Positions 40,073-49,172 of a stretch of 64,000 nt of DNA are shown here, one piece after another. The stretch lies in the NCBI RefSeq assembly GCF_019396345.1, contig NZ_JAHKRM010000010.1:335267-399266 (forward strand). The letters are read 5' to 3'. Under the pieces are notes generated by a model. That model was not told the origin of the DNA, did not search any database, and saw nothing but the letters and a program-made list of their open reading frames with translations. The position numbers and the translations under genes are program-made. The stretch's first letter is position 1. Each line of letters begins with the position of its first letter. Source of the DNA: Nonomuraea guangzhouensis (GTDB lineage Bacteria > Actinomycetota > Actinomycetes > Streptosporangiales > Streptosporangiaceae).

Positions 40073-42108
40073 GCGATCTTCTCCACCCTGACGGCGCAGA
40101 CTTTGAACTCCGGCATCCGTGATGTCGGATCGAGTGCGGGGTTGGTCAGGCGGTTGGCGCCCTCCCAGTGGAACGGCATGAAGACGGTGTCCCGCCTGAT
40201 CGATTCGCTGATCCGGGCGAGCCCCGTGCTCTCGCCTCGCCGGCTGAGCACGCGTACGACGTCTCCGGCGGTGATGGCCAGCTGCTCGGCGAGATCCGGG
40301 TGGAGCTCGACGAACGGCTCCGGCGCGGCCTTGGACAGGGCGGCGATCCTGCGGGTCTGCGCGCCGCTCTGGTACTGGGCCAGCACGCGGCCCGTGGTCA
40401 GGTAGACGGGGTAGTCCTCGTCGGGCTCCTCGGCCGCGGGCCGGTGCTCGACGGGCACGAACCTGGCGCGGCCGTCCGGGGTGGCGAAGGAGTCGAGGAA
40501 CGGGCGCGGGCGGCCGGGGCCCTCCGGCGACGGGCAGGGCCAGAACACGCCGGTCTCCTCGGTGATCCGCTCGTAGGTGATGCCCGCGTAGTCGGCCGCG
40601 CCGCCCGCGCTGGCCCGGCCCAGCTCGTCGAACACCTCCCGCGGCTCGGCCGAGAAGCGGTGGCCGAGCCGTCCGGCCAGCTCCCGGATGACCTCCAGGT
40701 CGCTCCTGACCCCCTCGGGAGCGGGCACGGCCTGGCGGCGCAGGAGCACCCGGCCTTCGAGGTTCGTCATGGTGCCGGTCTCCTCGGCCCACTGCGTCAC
40801 GGGGAACACCACGTCGGCCCGCGCGGCCGTCTCCGACAGCACGATGTCGGAGACCACCAGCAGGTCGAGCGCGTCGAGCCGCTCGGTCACGTGCGCGGAC
40901 CGGGGCGCGGACACCACGGGGTTGGAGCCGAAGACCAGCAGGGCGCGCGCCCCCTGGGGCGTGCCGAGCGTGTCGAGCAGCTCGTAGGCCGAGCGTCCCG
41001 GGCCGGGCAGTTCGTCGGGCCGTACGCCCCAGACCGCGGCGACGTGCTCGCGGGCAGCCGGGTCGTCGATCTTGCGGTAGCCGGGCAGCTGGTCGGCCTT
41101 CTGGCCGTGCTCCCTGCCGCCCTGGCCGTTGCCCTGCCCGGTCAGGCAGCCGTACCCGGAACCGGGCCGGCCGGGCAGCCCCAGCGCCAGGGCCAGGTTG
41201 ATGAACGCGGTGACGGTGTCGACGCCCTTGGCGTGCTGTTCGGCGCCCCGCCCGGTGAGCACGGCGGCCCGTCCGGCCGCGGCCAGCGCCCGTACGGCCT
41301 CGCGCATCCTGGCGACCGGCACACCGGTGATGCGCTCGACCCGCTCCGGCCACCACGAGGCGAGCGAGGTGCGGACCTGCTCGAAGCCGGACGTCCTGGC
41401 GGCGACGTAGTCCTCGTCGACCAGCCCGTCGGCGATGACCATGTGCAGCATCCCCAGGGCGAGCGCCAGATCGGTGCCCGGCGTGGGCTGCAGGTGCAGC
41501 CAGGCCAGCTTGGCCGTCGCGGTGCGGCGGGGGTCGATGACGATGAGCCGCGGCCCGGTCAGGTGCCGGACGAAGGGCGGCATGGTCTCGGCGACGTTCC
41601 CCCCGGCCAGCAGGACGACGTCGGTCTCGGCCAGGTCGGTGATCGGGAACGGCAGGCCGCGGTCCATCCCGAACGCCCTGAGCGAGGCGGCCGCGGCCGA
41701 CGACATGCAGAAGCGGCCGTTGTAGTCGATCTGGCTGGTGCCGAGCGCGACCCTGGCGAACTTGCCGAGCTGGTAGGCCTTCTCGTTGGTCAGCCCGCCG
41801 CCGCCGAACACGGCCACGGCGTCGGGGCCGTGCGCGGCGCGGATGGCGACCAGCCGGTCGGCCACGTAGTCGAGAGCGGTCTCCCAGGCCACGGGCCGGC
41901 CGTGGAGCAGCGGTGTGGTCAGCCGCTCGCCGTTGGTCAGCAGGTCGGCCGCCGTCCAGCCCTTCTGGCACAGGGCGCCGCCGGAGTTCGCCGGGACGTC
42001 GGTGCGCGGCGCGATCGTGATCTCGGATCCCAGGGCGGTGATCGTCATGCCGCACTGGAGAGCGCAGTACGGGCAGTGGGTCGCGGTCACCACGGGATCC
42101 TCAGACAC
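40069..42108 (-). CDS. nasA: Assimilatory nitrate reductase catalytic subunit (molybdopterin)
   Basis: 679 residues from GTG 42108 (8-bp overlap with narK). The N-terminal [4Fe-4S] ligands are Cys12, Cys15, Cys19 and Cys47. Mo-bis-MGD motifs include LCQKGWTAADLL, SQIDYNGRFCMSSAAAA, GYGCLTGQGNGQGGREHGQK and VFPVTQWAEETGTMTNLEGR. The C-terminal molydopterin-binding domain is LTTGRVLAQYQSGAQTRR. It lacks a Tat signal, so it is cytoplasmic and assimilatory, reducing nitrate to nitrite for NirBD. Confidence 0.94.
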   Translation of the reverse strand: MSEDPVVTATHCPYCALQCGMTITALGSEITIAPRTDVPANSGGALCQKGWTAADLLTNGERLTTPLLHGRPVAWETALDYVADRLVAIRAAHGPDAVAVFGGGGLTNEKAYQLGKFARVALGTSQIDYNGRFCMSSAAAASLRAFGMDRGLPFPITDLAETDVVLLAGGNVAETMPPFVRHLTGPRLIVIDPRRTATAKLAWLHLQPTPGTDLALALGMLHMVIADGLVDEDYVAARTSGFEQVRTSLASWWPERVERITGVPVARMREAVRALAAAGRAAVLTGRGAEQHAKGVDTVTAFINLALALGLPGRPGSGYGCLTGQGNGQGGREHGQKADQLPGYRKIDDPAAREHVAAVWGVRPDELPGPGRSAYELLDTLGTPQGARALLVFGSNPVVSAPRSAHVTERLDALDLLVVSDIVLSETAARADVVFPVTQWAEETGTMTNLEGRVLLRRQAVPAPEGVRSDLEVIRELAGRLGHRFSAEPREVFDELGRASAGGAADYAGITYERITEETGVFWPCPSPEGPGRPRPFLDSFATPDGRARFVPVEHRPAAEEPDEDYPVYLTTGRVLAQYQSGAQTRRIAALSKAAPEPFVELHPDLAEQLAITAGDVVRVLSRRGESTGLARISESIRRDTVFMPFHWEGANRLTNPALDPTSRMPEFKVCAVRVEKIA

Positions 42109-43411
42109 GGGCGTCGGCCAGGCTGCCGACGAGCGAGACGCCGACCTTGCGCGTGTAACACCACCAGGTCAGCGTGAAGCAGGCCACGTAGAAGAGGCCG
42201 AACCCGACGAACGCGGTGGCCGGGCTGCCCGTCTGGGCGAACGACATGCCGAACGCCCGGTTGATGAAGAACCCGCCGAGCGCCCCGACCGCGGAGATGA
42301 TCCCGATGGCCGCGGACGCCTGCCGCTTGCCGTACATCAGGGCCTCCTCGCCGGCGCCGCGCTCGGCAACGGCCTTGGCCTGGAAGATCGCCGGGATCAT
42401 CCGGTAGGTGGAGCCGTTGCCGATGCCCGCGGTGATGAAGAGCACCTGGAAGGACAGGAAGAACAGCCAGAAGTTGCCCGAGGTGCTGGCGAGCCAGATC
42501 AGGACCACTCCGACGCCCATGCCGGCGAAGTTCCACAGGGTCACCGGCGCCCCGCCCTTCTTGTCGGCGAGCCAGCCGCCCACCGGCCTGATCAGCGAGC
42601 CGAGCAGCGGGCCGACGAACGCCACCGCCGCCCACGGCGAGCCGGGGAACAGGCTCTTGGCCAGCAGCGGGAAGGCCGTCGAGTAGCCGATGAACGAGCC
42701 GAAGGTGCCGATGTACAGGAACGACATGATCCACGTCTGCGCCCGCCCGGCCACCGCCAGCTGCTCGCGCGGCTTGGCCTTGGCCACGGCCAGGTTGTCC
42801 ATGAAGAACCAGGCGCAGACGGCGGCCACGACGACCAGCGGCACCCAGAACCAGCCCGCGGCGGCCAGCCCGAACCCGCCGATCACCAGCGGCATGACCA
42901 GTTGCACGGAGCTGACCCCGATGTTGCCGCCGGCCGCGTTCAGCCCGAGCGCCACCCCTTGCCGCGAGCGCGGGTAGAAGTAGGTGATGTTGGCCATGCT
43001 GGAGGCGAAGTTGCCGCCGCCGACCCCGGCCAGCGCCGCGATCACCAGGAACATCCAGTAGGGGGTGCCCGGGTCGCTGACCGCCAGCCCGAGCAGCACC
43101 GTGGGGATGACCAGCAGCAACGCGCTGACCGTGGTGAACGTGGCGCCGCCGAACCTGGCCGGGCCGAACGTGTAGGGGACGCGCAGCACGGAGCCGACGA
43201 GGTTGGGCAGCGCCACCAGCCAGAAGAGCTGGTCGGTGGAGAAGTCGTAGGCGCCCATCTTGGCGGCCACGATGCTGAGCAGCGTCCACACCGTGAACCC
43301 GAGGTGCTCGGCCAGGATCGAGAAGACGAGATTGCGCCGGGCGATCCGCTTGCCGGTGCCTTCCCAGAAGGTCTTGTCGTCGGGGTGCCAATCGGCGATC
43401 CAGCGCGCCAT
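42101..43411 (-). CDS. narK: Nitrate/nitrite transporter (NNP family MFS)
   Basis: 436 residues, 12 helices. It has both nitrate-signature-like stretches (GLAVSDPGT.., AALAGVGGGNFASSMANITY; SFQVLFITAGIGNGSTYRMI) and FYPRSRQGVALGLNAAGGN. First gene of the leftward nitrate-assimilation operon; ATG 43411 follows GGAGGAACG. It imports nitrate for NasA. A stable hairpin abuts the ribosome-binding site (see 43419-43450). Confidence 0.94.
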   Translation of the reverse strand: MARWIADWHPDDKTFWEGTGKRIARRNLVFSILAEHLGFTVWTLLSIVAAKMGAYDFSTDQLFWLVALPNLVGSVLRVPYTFGPARFGGATFTTVSALLLVIPTVLLGLAVSDPGTPYWMFLVIAALAGVGGGNFASSMANITYFYPRSRQGVALGLNAAGGNIGVSSVQLVMPLVIGGFGLAAAGWFWVPLVVVAAVCAWFFMDNLAVAKAKPREQLAVAGRAQTWIMSFLYIGTFGSFIGYSTAFPLLAKSLFPGSPWAAVAFVGPLLGSLIRPVGGWLADKKGGAPVTLWNFAGMGVGVVLIWLASTSGNFWLFFLSFQVLFITAGIGNGSTYRMIPAIFQAKAVAERGAGEEALMYGKRQASAAIGIISAVGALGGFFINRAFGMSFAQTGSPATAFVGFGLFYVACFTLTWWCYTRKVGVSLVGSLADARV

Positions 43412-43418
43412 CGTTCCT

Positions 43419-43450
43419 CCTACATTCGGTGGCGAGGACTCGAATGTAGG
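43419..43450 (-). promoter_or_regulatory. 5'-UTR hairpin abutting the narK ribosome-binding site
   Basis: CCTACATTCG (43419-43428) and CGAATGTAGG (43441-43450) form a perfect 10-bp stem with a 12-nt loop. In the leftward transcript the 3' arm runs directly into AGGAGGAACG-ATG, sharing its last bases with the Shine-Dalgarno. The loop contains TCCTC, complementary to AGGA. A role in controlling narK translation is possible. Confidence 0.5.
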
Positions 43451-43458
43451 AATCTCGG

Positions 43459-43517
43459 GTTACGCACTTTGACGATCCGTGGCTGTGCGTTCGTTACATG
43501 TAACTCACTGGTGTAAC
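43459..43517 (-). promoter_or_regulatory. GlnR-like binding region upstream of the nitrate operon
   Basis: Three GlnR-type half-sites: GTTAC at 43459-43463, the perfect palindrome GTTACATGTAAC at 43493-43504, and GTAAC at 43513-43517. GlnR of actinomycetes recognises gTnAC-n6-GaAAC pairs and activates nitrate assimilation genes. The match to the second half-site is imperfect (GAGTT, CGAAC), so this is a candidate only. Confidence 0.5.
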
Positions 43518-43552
43518 GAGCAATCAACATGTGTCACGGTGGAAACCTGCCG

Positions 43553-44440
43553 TTAATCCAGGCTTCCTCCCGTGGAGGCGGCGCGCAGCAAGGCGACGTC
43601 GAAGTGGACGGTGCGGAACGGGCTGGGCAGTCCGGCCTCGGCCGCGCGCGCCTCGTCGTCGACGAGCGGGAATCGCCGGATCAGGCTCTCCTTGACACCG
43701 AAGACGGCATCGGAGTCCAGATAGGGGCTGTCGTCGACGAACAGGTGCGTGGTGACCGGGCGGTATCCCGGAGCGGTGACGATGAAGTGCACGTGCGCCG
43801 GCCGGTACGGGTGCCGGCCGGTCGCGGCCAGGAGCTCGCCCACCGGCCCGTCGTCGGGGATCGGGTAATAGCGGGGCACGATCGTCCGGAACCAGAACCT
43901 GCCGTCCTCGTCTGAGGTGAACAGCCCGCGCAGGTTCAGCTCGGGCTGCACGCCCGGCTGCTGCACGTCGTAGAAGCCATCGGCGTTGGCCTGCCACACG
44001 TCGACCAGCGCGCCGGCCAGCGGTTCGCCGTCGGGGCCTGTGACCTGGCCGGTGACCAGGCACGGCTCCCCCTTGCCGTCCAGCGCGATGTTCTCACCCA
44101 GTTCGCGTGGCGGTGACTCGACCATGTGGAACGGACCGAGCACCGTCGACTCCGTCGAGGTGCCTCCGCTGCGATGGTTGATCGTCTCTACCAGCATCGA
44201 GACGCCCAGCACGTCGGAGAGCAGCACGAACTCCTGCCGCGCGGCGTCGCACTTCTGCCCGGTCCGGGTGAGGAAGTCGATGCCCGCGCCCCACTCCTCC
44301 TCGGTCAGCTCCGTCTCTCTCACGAAGGCATGCAGATGCCGCACCAGTGCGGTCAGCACGTCCCGCAACCGCGGGTCCGCCGTGCCGGCGAAGCTCTCAG
44401 CGACCACGTGCGCCGATCGTTCCTCACTGAACAGCTCCAT
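43553..44440 (-). CDS. Intradiol ring-cleavage dioxygenase (hydroxyquinol/catechol 1,2-dioxygenase)
   Basis: 295 residues from ATG 44440 (GAGGAG upstream). N-terminal dimerisation helices, then the catalytic beta-core: DVWQANADGFYDVQQPG with Tyr157, RYYPIPDDGPVG with Tyr191/192, RPAHVHF with His216 and His218 (non-haem Fe(III) ligands). It opens a catechol or hydroxyquinol ring between the hydroxyl groups. Length and the GENIALDGKGEPCLVTGQV region favour the hydroxyquinol branch. The next gene upstream on the same strand is a flavin hydroxylase, which would supply the diol. Confidence 0.9.
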   Translation of the reverse strand: MELFSEERSAHVVAESFAGTADPRLRDVLTALVRHLHAFVRETELTEEEWGAGIDFLTRTGQKCDAARQEFVLLSDVLGVSMLVETINHRSGGTSTESTVLGPFHMVESPPRELGENIALDGKGEPCLVTGQVTGPDGEPLAGALVDVWQANADGFYDVQQPGVQPELNLRGLFTSDEDGRFWFRTIVPRYYPIPDDGPVGELLAATGRHPYRPAHVHFIVTAPGYRPVTTHLFVDDSPYLDSDAVFGVKESLIRRFPLVDDEARAAEAGLPSPFRTVHFDVALLRAASTGGSLD

Positions 44441-44475
44441 GCGCGCACTCCTCGTCGTCCTGTCCGGTCGCGGCA

Positions 44476-45672
44476 TCAGACCGATGCCGCGCTCACTTCC
44501 GCCTCGGCGTCGTAGGCGTAGATCCACCCATTGGCGACCAGCGGATCCGCGTCCGCGAGCGCCGCGTCCCGGGCTTCCTGCTCAGGCCCGTCCGGCAGGT
44601 GGTTGACGTGGGCCCGGGCGTGGCTGACCTCCTGCAGCCGCGCGGTGCGTGCGATCCGGAGCGACTCGTAGCGACGCAGCGCGTCTACGGGGGCCTGCGG
44701 GTCCTGCGCGATGCAACGGGCCAGGACCGCGGCGTCCTCGATGGACTGCGCGGCGCCCTGGGCGAAGAAAGGGAACATCGGGTGCGCGGCGTCGCCCAGG
44801 AGGGTGAGTGGACCGTGACTCCAGCGTTCGAGCGGCCTGCGGTCGAGCAGCGCCCATCGGCCCGGTGTGCCGGCTGCCTGGATCAGCTCCCGCAGGCGCG
44901 GGTCCCAGTCCGCGAACTCGGCGAGGAACTCCGCCACGGTCGCGGTGGCGCTCCATGACTCGGCCGTGCCGTCGCCGGCCGGGGCGATCGCCACGAGGTT
45001 GACCACGGCTCCGCCGCGGATGGGGTAGTGCACCAGGTGGTGGTCCGGGCCGAGCCACAGCGTCTGGGCCCGGCGGCGGGCGAAGGCGGGCGCGTGCTCG
45101 GCCGGCACGAGGGCGCGGAAGGCGCAGATTCCCGAAGAGGTCGCCGGTGTGGGAGTGGTGACCGCGCCCCGCACCGTCGAGTGGACGCCGTCGGCGCCGA
45201 TCACGACGTCGGCCTCGGCCGAGGTTCCGTCGGCGAAGGCCACTACCGCGCGATCGGCGCGTACCGTGACGGAGGTGCAGCGTCTCCCCAGCCGGACCGC
45301 GCCCGAAGGGACCGCGGAGCTGATCGCGTCCAGGAGGTCGGCCCGGTGCACGGTGTAGGTACGTTCCCCGTACAGACGCTCGCATGCGCCGACCAGGTCC
45401 TCCGCCGACAAGACCCGCCCGTCCTCCCACCGGCGGAACTCCCACCCCACCTCCAGCGGGACCGCATGCTCCGTCAACCGGTCCATCGCGCCCAGCCGGC
45501 GCAGCAGGCGTACCGCGTTGGGCGCCAGGACGAGCCCGGCGCCGACCTCCCTCAGTTCGGGGGCCTGCTCATAGACGACACTCGGGATACCCGCGCGGTG
45601 CAGGAAGGCGGCGGCGGCGAGGCCACCGATGCCGCCACCGACGATCGCGACGCGGACAGGCGATGCGCTCAT
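44476..45672 (-). CDS. FAD-dependent aromatic hydroxylase (salicylate-hydroxylase-like)
   Basis: 398 residues from ATG 45672. GxGxxG motif VAIVGGGIGGLAAAAFLHRA, DG motif ADVVIGADGVHSTVRGAV, GD motif LTLLGDAAHPMFPFFAQGAA. NAD(P)H-dependent para-hydroxybenzoate-hydroxylase fold; converts a phenolic acid or phenol to a diol. It forms a two-gene unit with the intradiol dioxygenase 35 bp downstream. Maleylacetate reductase or muconate enzymes are not in the window. Confidence 0.87.
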   Translation of the reverse strand: MSASPVRVAIVGGGIGGLAAAAFLHRAGIPSVVYEQAPELREVGAGLVLAPNAVRLLRRLGAMDRLTEHAVPLEVGWEFRRWEDGRVLSAEDLVGACERLYGERTYTVHRADLLDAISSAVPSGAVRLGRRCTSVTVRADRAVVAFADGTSAEADVVIGADGVHSTVRGAVTTPTPATSSGICAFRALVPAEHAPAFARRRAQTLWLGPDHHLVHYPIRGGAVVNLVAIAPAGDGTAESWSATATVAEFLAEFADWDPRLRELIQAAGTPGRWALLDRRPLERWSHGPLTLLGDAAHPMFPFFAQGAAQSIEDAAVLARCIAQDPQAPVDALRRYESLRIARTARLQEVSHARAHVNHLPDGPEQEARDAALADADPLVANGWIYAYDAEAEVSAASV

Positions 45673-45771
45673 GCGGTGATCATGTGCCAACGGCTCGGAG
45701 AGGGCAACCGCGTCATGCTCCAGCCCAGTTGACAGGACGGAAGTGTCGGTGGGACTCGACATGATGGAGCC

Positions 45772-47847
45772 ATGACCGAGACACCTCCCATCACCGCGCT
45801 GTCCGACGACACGGCCTACGCCGAAGCCGTGCAGTTGGCCGTCGACGCGGCCGCCGCCTACTACGCCGACGGCACCTCGACGCTCGACGACGACGCCTAT
45901 GACCGGCTGGTCCGGGGCATTCAGGCGTACGAGCAGGCGCACCCCGAGTCGGTGCTGCCGTCCTCGCCGACCGGCAAGGTGGCCGGCGGGGCGGTGACGG
46001 GCGACGTGCCGCACACGGTGCCGATGCTCAGTCTGGACAACGTCTTCGGCCCCGAGCAGCTCGCGGACTGGGCGGCGGGGCTGGAGCGCAGGCTCGGCAG
46101 GCCCGTGACGGCGTGGAGTGTGGAGCCGAAGCTCGACGGGCTGGCCATCTCGGCGCGCTACCGCAACGGGCGGCTGGCCCAGCTGGTCACGCGGGGCGAC
46201 GGCACCGCGGGCGAGGATGTCTCCCACGCCATCGGCACCATCGTCGGCCTGCCCGAGCGGCTGGCCGAGCCGTTCACGGTCGAGCTGCGCGGTGAGGTGA
46301 TGATGACCGCCTCGCAGTTCGAGGACGCCTGTGCCAAGCGGCAGGCGCACGACGGCACCACGTTCGCCAATCCGCGCAGCGCGGCGGCGGGCACGCTGCG
46401 GGCACAGGACCGGCCGTACGTGTGCGAGCTGACGTTCTTCGGCTACGGCGCGCTGCCCCACCCCGACGACGCCTCCGAGCCGGCGGTCCGGCTGCGCGAG
46501 CTGCCGCACAGCGAGATCATGCACTGGGTCACCGCGCAGGGCGTGCAGACCACGGCCGCCACGCCGGTCGCCGGCATCGTCGCCGACACCCTCGATCGGG
46601 TGCAGGAGCGCGTGAACGAAATCGCGGCCGCCCGCGCCACGTTGCCGTTCGGCATCGACGGCATCGTCATCAAGTGCGACCTGGCCGCCGACCAGGCCCA
46701 GGCCGGGTTCAGCTCGCGCGCGCCGCGCTGGGCGACGGCCTACAAGCTGCCCGCCACCGAGAAGATCACCAAGTTGCTGGCCGTGGAGTGGAACACCGGA
46801 CGCACCGGCATCATCGCCCCGCGGGCCGTGCTGGAGCCGGTCGAGCTCGACGGCAGCACCGTCACCTACGCCACTCTGCACAATCCCGCCGACATCGCGC
46901 GGCGTGGCTTGATGCTCGGCGACAGCGTCACCGTCTACAAGGCCGGCGACGTCATCCCGCGGGTCGAGGCGCCGGTGGTGCATCTGCGCACGGGTGCGGA
47001 GCAGCCGATCGAGATCCCGGCGGCCTGCCCGTCCTGTGGCGACGCGATCGACAGCTCGCAGGAGCGGTGGCGGTGCGTGCGCGGGCGTCAGTGCCGCGCG
47101 ATCGCCTCCATCGTCTACGCCGCGGGCCGCGACCAGCTCGACATCGAGGGACTGGCCGAGAACCGCATCAAGCAGATGCTGGACGCGGGCCTCATCGCCG
47201 ACTTCGCCGACCTGTTCTTCCTGACCCGCGAGCAGCTGCTCGACCTGGAGCGCATGGGCGAGACCAGCACCGACAACCTGCTCGCGGCCTTCGAGCGGGC
47301 CAAGGGCCAGCCGCTCAGCCGGGTGTTCTGCGCACTCGGCGTACGCGGCACCGGTCGGTCCATGAGCCGCCGCATCGCCCGGCACTTCGGCAGCATGGAC
47401 GCCATCCGCCTGGCCGACGCCGAGGCGATCCAGGCGGTCGAGGGCATCGGCCCGGAGAAGGCCCCGGTGGTGGTGGCGGAGCTGGTCGAGCTCGCCGCCC
47501 TCATCGACAAGCTGGTCAAGGCCGGCGTCACCATGACGGAGCCGGGCTGGACACCACCCGCCGAGCCCGGTGCCACGGAGGCCGACGGCGGGTCCGAGCT
47601 GCCGCTGGCCGGGATGTCCGTCGTGGTCACCGGCGCGATGAGCGGAGCGCTGGAGGCGCTGAGCCGCAACCAGATGAACGAGCTGATCGAGCGGGCGGGC
47701 GGCAAGGCGTCCTCCAGCGTCTCGGCCAAGACGTCGCTGCTGGTGGCCGGGGAGAAGGCCGGGTCCAAGCGGGCCAAGGCCGAGAGCCTGGGCGTGCGGG
47801 TCGTCACCCCTGAGGAGTTCGCCGGCCTTGTCGGCCCGTTCATCTGA
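45772..47847 (+). CDS. ligA: NAD-dependent DNA ligase LigA (divergent copy)
   Basis: 691 residues. Domain Ia (YYADGTSTLDDDAYDRL), adenylation domain with nucleophile Lys in VEPKLDGLAI, OB domain (AGDVIPRVEAPVV), Cys4 zinc finger (CPSCGDAIDSSQERWRC, RQC), helix-hairpin-helix region and C-terminal BRCT (LAGMSVVVTGAMSGALEALS). It seals nicks using NAD+. Catalytic motifs are complete. Domain Ia and linker sequences are looser than in housekeeping LigA, and the neighbours are not its usual ones, so it may be a second ligase. Start ATG 45772 after GGAG. Confidence 0.92.
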   Translation: MTETPPITALSDDTAYAEAVQLAVDAAAAYYADGTSTLDDDAYDRLVRGIQAYEQAHPESVLPSSPTGKVAGGAVTGDVPHTVPMLSLDNVFGPEQLADWAAGLERRLGRPVTAWSVEPKLDGLAISARYRNGRLAQLVTRGDGTAGEDVSHAIGTIVGLPERLAEPFTVELRGEVMMTASQFEDACAKRQAHDGTTFANPRSAAAGTLRAQDRPYVCELTFFGYGALPHPDDASEPAVRLRELPHSEIMHWVTAQGVQTTAATPVAGIVADTLDRVQERVNEIAAARATLPFGIDGIVIKCDLAADQAQAGFSSRAPRWATAYKLPATEKITKLLAVEWNTGRTGIIAPRAVLEPVELDGSTVTYATLHNPADIARRGLMLGDSVTVYKAGDVIPRVEAPVVHLRTGAEQPIEIPAACPSCGDAIDSSQERWRCVRGRQCRAIASIVYAAGRDQLDIEGLAENRIKQMLDAGLIADFADLFFLTREQLLDLERMGETSTDNLLAAFERAKGQPLSRVFCALGVRGTGRSMSRRIARHFGSMDAIRLADAEAIQAVEGIGPEKAPVVVAELVELAALIDKLVKAGVTMTEPGWTPPAEPGATEADGGSELPLAGMSVVVTGAMSGALEALSRNQMNELIERAGGKASSSVSAKTSLLVAGEKAGSKRAKAESLGVRVVTPEEFAGLVGPFI

Positions 47848-47875
47848 TCGAAGTCGGCCTGTTCATCTGATCGAA
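47830..47875 (+). repeat. 23-bp tandem duplication spanning the ligA stop
   Basis: Units 47830-47852 and 47853-47875 differ at one base; each contains GTTCATCTGATCGAA. The first copy encodes the last residues and stop of LigA; the second is untranslated. Confidence 0.8.
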
Positions 47876-47888
47876 GCGGCACGCGAGG

Positions 47889-49172
47889 TCAGACCCGCGC
47901 GACCGAGCCGGCCTGCGCGTCCATCCGGCCGGTGGGCAGGTCGCGCAGGCGGCGCAGCGGGCTCGCCAGCAGGATGAGGCCGCTCAGCGCGAAGACGCCC
48001 AGCATCACCCACAGGCCGGCGCGCACGGAGAACGCCTCGGCCAGCGTGCCCGCCAGCAGGGCGCCGAGCGGGATGGCGCCGAAGTTGACCACCTGGATGC
48101 TGGTGCTCACCCTGCCCATCAGCTCGCCGGGCACGTACGACTGCGTGAACCCGCTGAAGATCACGTTCCCGGCGACGATCCCCCCGATGATCGTGATGCT
48201 GGCCGCCACGAACAGCACCAGCCCGACGCCACGATCCGCGCACGCGATCAACAGCCCCAGCGGCGCCAGACCAGCTTTGCCGAGCAGGACGGCCCGCGCG
48301 CTGCCCAGCCGGGCCGCCAGCGGCCGGGCCGCGAAGGCCCCGGCGACGCCGCCCGCGCTGGTGGCCGCGAGCAGCACGCCGGTCGTGCCCGCGGACAGGC
48401 CGATGTCGCCGACCAGGAAGACCACGAGCAGCGACTGGTAGCCGGTCAGCGCCAGGTTGGCCACACAGCCGTAGAGCATGTTGCCGCGCAGCAGCGGATC
48501 GCCCACCACCGTACGCAGCCCGTCCCTGATCTCGCTGCGCAGCCGCCGCCGGGGCCGCGGCTCGACGATCTCGACGTGCCTGACGCGCATCAGGCAGAGC
48601 GCCGAGACGGCGAAGCTCACCGCGTCCACCACCAGACCGCCGAGGGCGGAGGCGAACTGGGCGAGGAGCCCGGCGACGCCCGGCCCGGTCAGGTTGGCCA
48701 CCTGCTCGCTGCCCTGCAGCTTCGCGTTGGCCTCCAGCAGATCGCGACCCTCGACCAGCGACGGCAGGTACGCCCGGTAGGCGGTCGCGAAGAACACCTT
48801 CGCCGTCCCCGCGACCAGCGCGACCGCGACGAGCTGGCCGATGGTCAGGACGCCGAGCAGGGCCGCGGCCGGCACGCTGAGGAAGGCCGCCATCGACACC
48901 CAGTCGGCGGCGAGCATCACCCTGCGCCGGGAGAGCCGGTCGACCCAGGCCCCCGCGGGCAGGCCGACCAGCAGCCACGGTAACCAGACGGCCGCCGCCA
49001 GCACACTGACGGCGAACGCGGAGGCGTGCAGCACGGTCACCGCCACCAGGGGCAGCGCGACACCGGTGACGGCGCTGCCCAGGCTGCTGGCGCTCTCGCC
49101 GATCCACAGCAGCCGGAAGTCACGCTCCCGGAGCAGGCCGAACCTGGGCTTGGTGAGCGTCTCGGCCGTCAT
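47889..49172 (-). CDS. MFS transporter (EntS/MFS_3-like exporter)
   Basis: 427 residues, 12 helices. Opening FRLLWIGESASSLGSAVTGV, loop 2-3 motif AGAWVDRLSRRRVMLAADWV, and the RAYLPSLVEGRDLLEANAKL stretch typical of the EntS-like group. The ATG overlaps the stop of the ArsR-type regulator (ATGA), so they are co-expressed. Likely a drug or siderophore exporter under that regulator. Confidence 0.9.
   Translation of the reverse strand: MTAETLTKPRFGLLRERDFRLLWIGESASSLGSAVTGVALPLVAVTVLHASAFAVSVLAAAVWLPWLLVGLPAGAWVDRLSRRRVMLAADWVSMAAFLSVPAAALLGVLTIGQLVAVALVAGTAKVFFATAYRAYLPSLVEGRDLLEANAKLQGSEQVANLTGPGVAGLLAQFASALGGLVVDAVSFAVSALCLMRVRHVEIVEPRPRRRLRSEIRDGLRTVVGDPLLRGNMLYGCVANLALTGYQSLLVVFLVGDIGLSAGTTGVLLAATSAGGVAGAFAARPLAARLGSARAVLLGKAGLAPLGLLIACADRGVGLVLFVAASITIIGGIVAGNVIFSGFTQSYVPGELMGRVSTSIQVVNFGAIPLGALLAGTLAEAFSVRAGLWVMLGVFALSGLILLASPLRRLRDLPTGRMDAQAGSVARV

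Noticed and set aside
45673..47385. Leftward 969-residue frame opposite ligA
   Set aside because: Only its last 398 residues (from 45672) form the FAD hydroxylase; the rest is antisense to a clear LigA.
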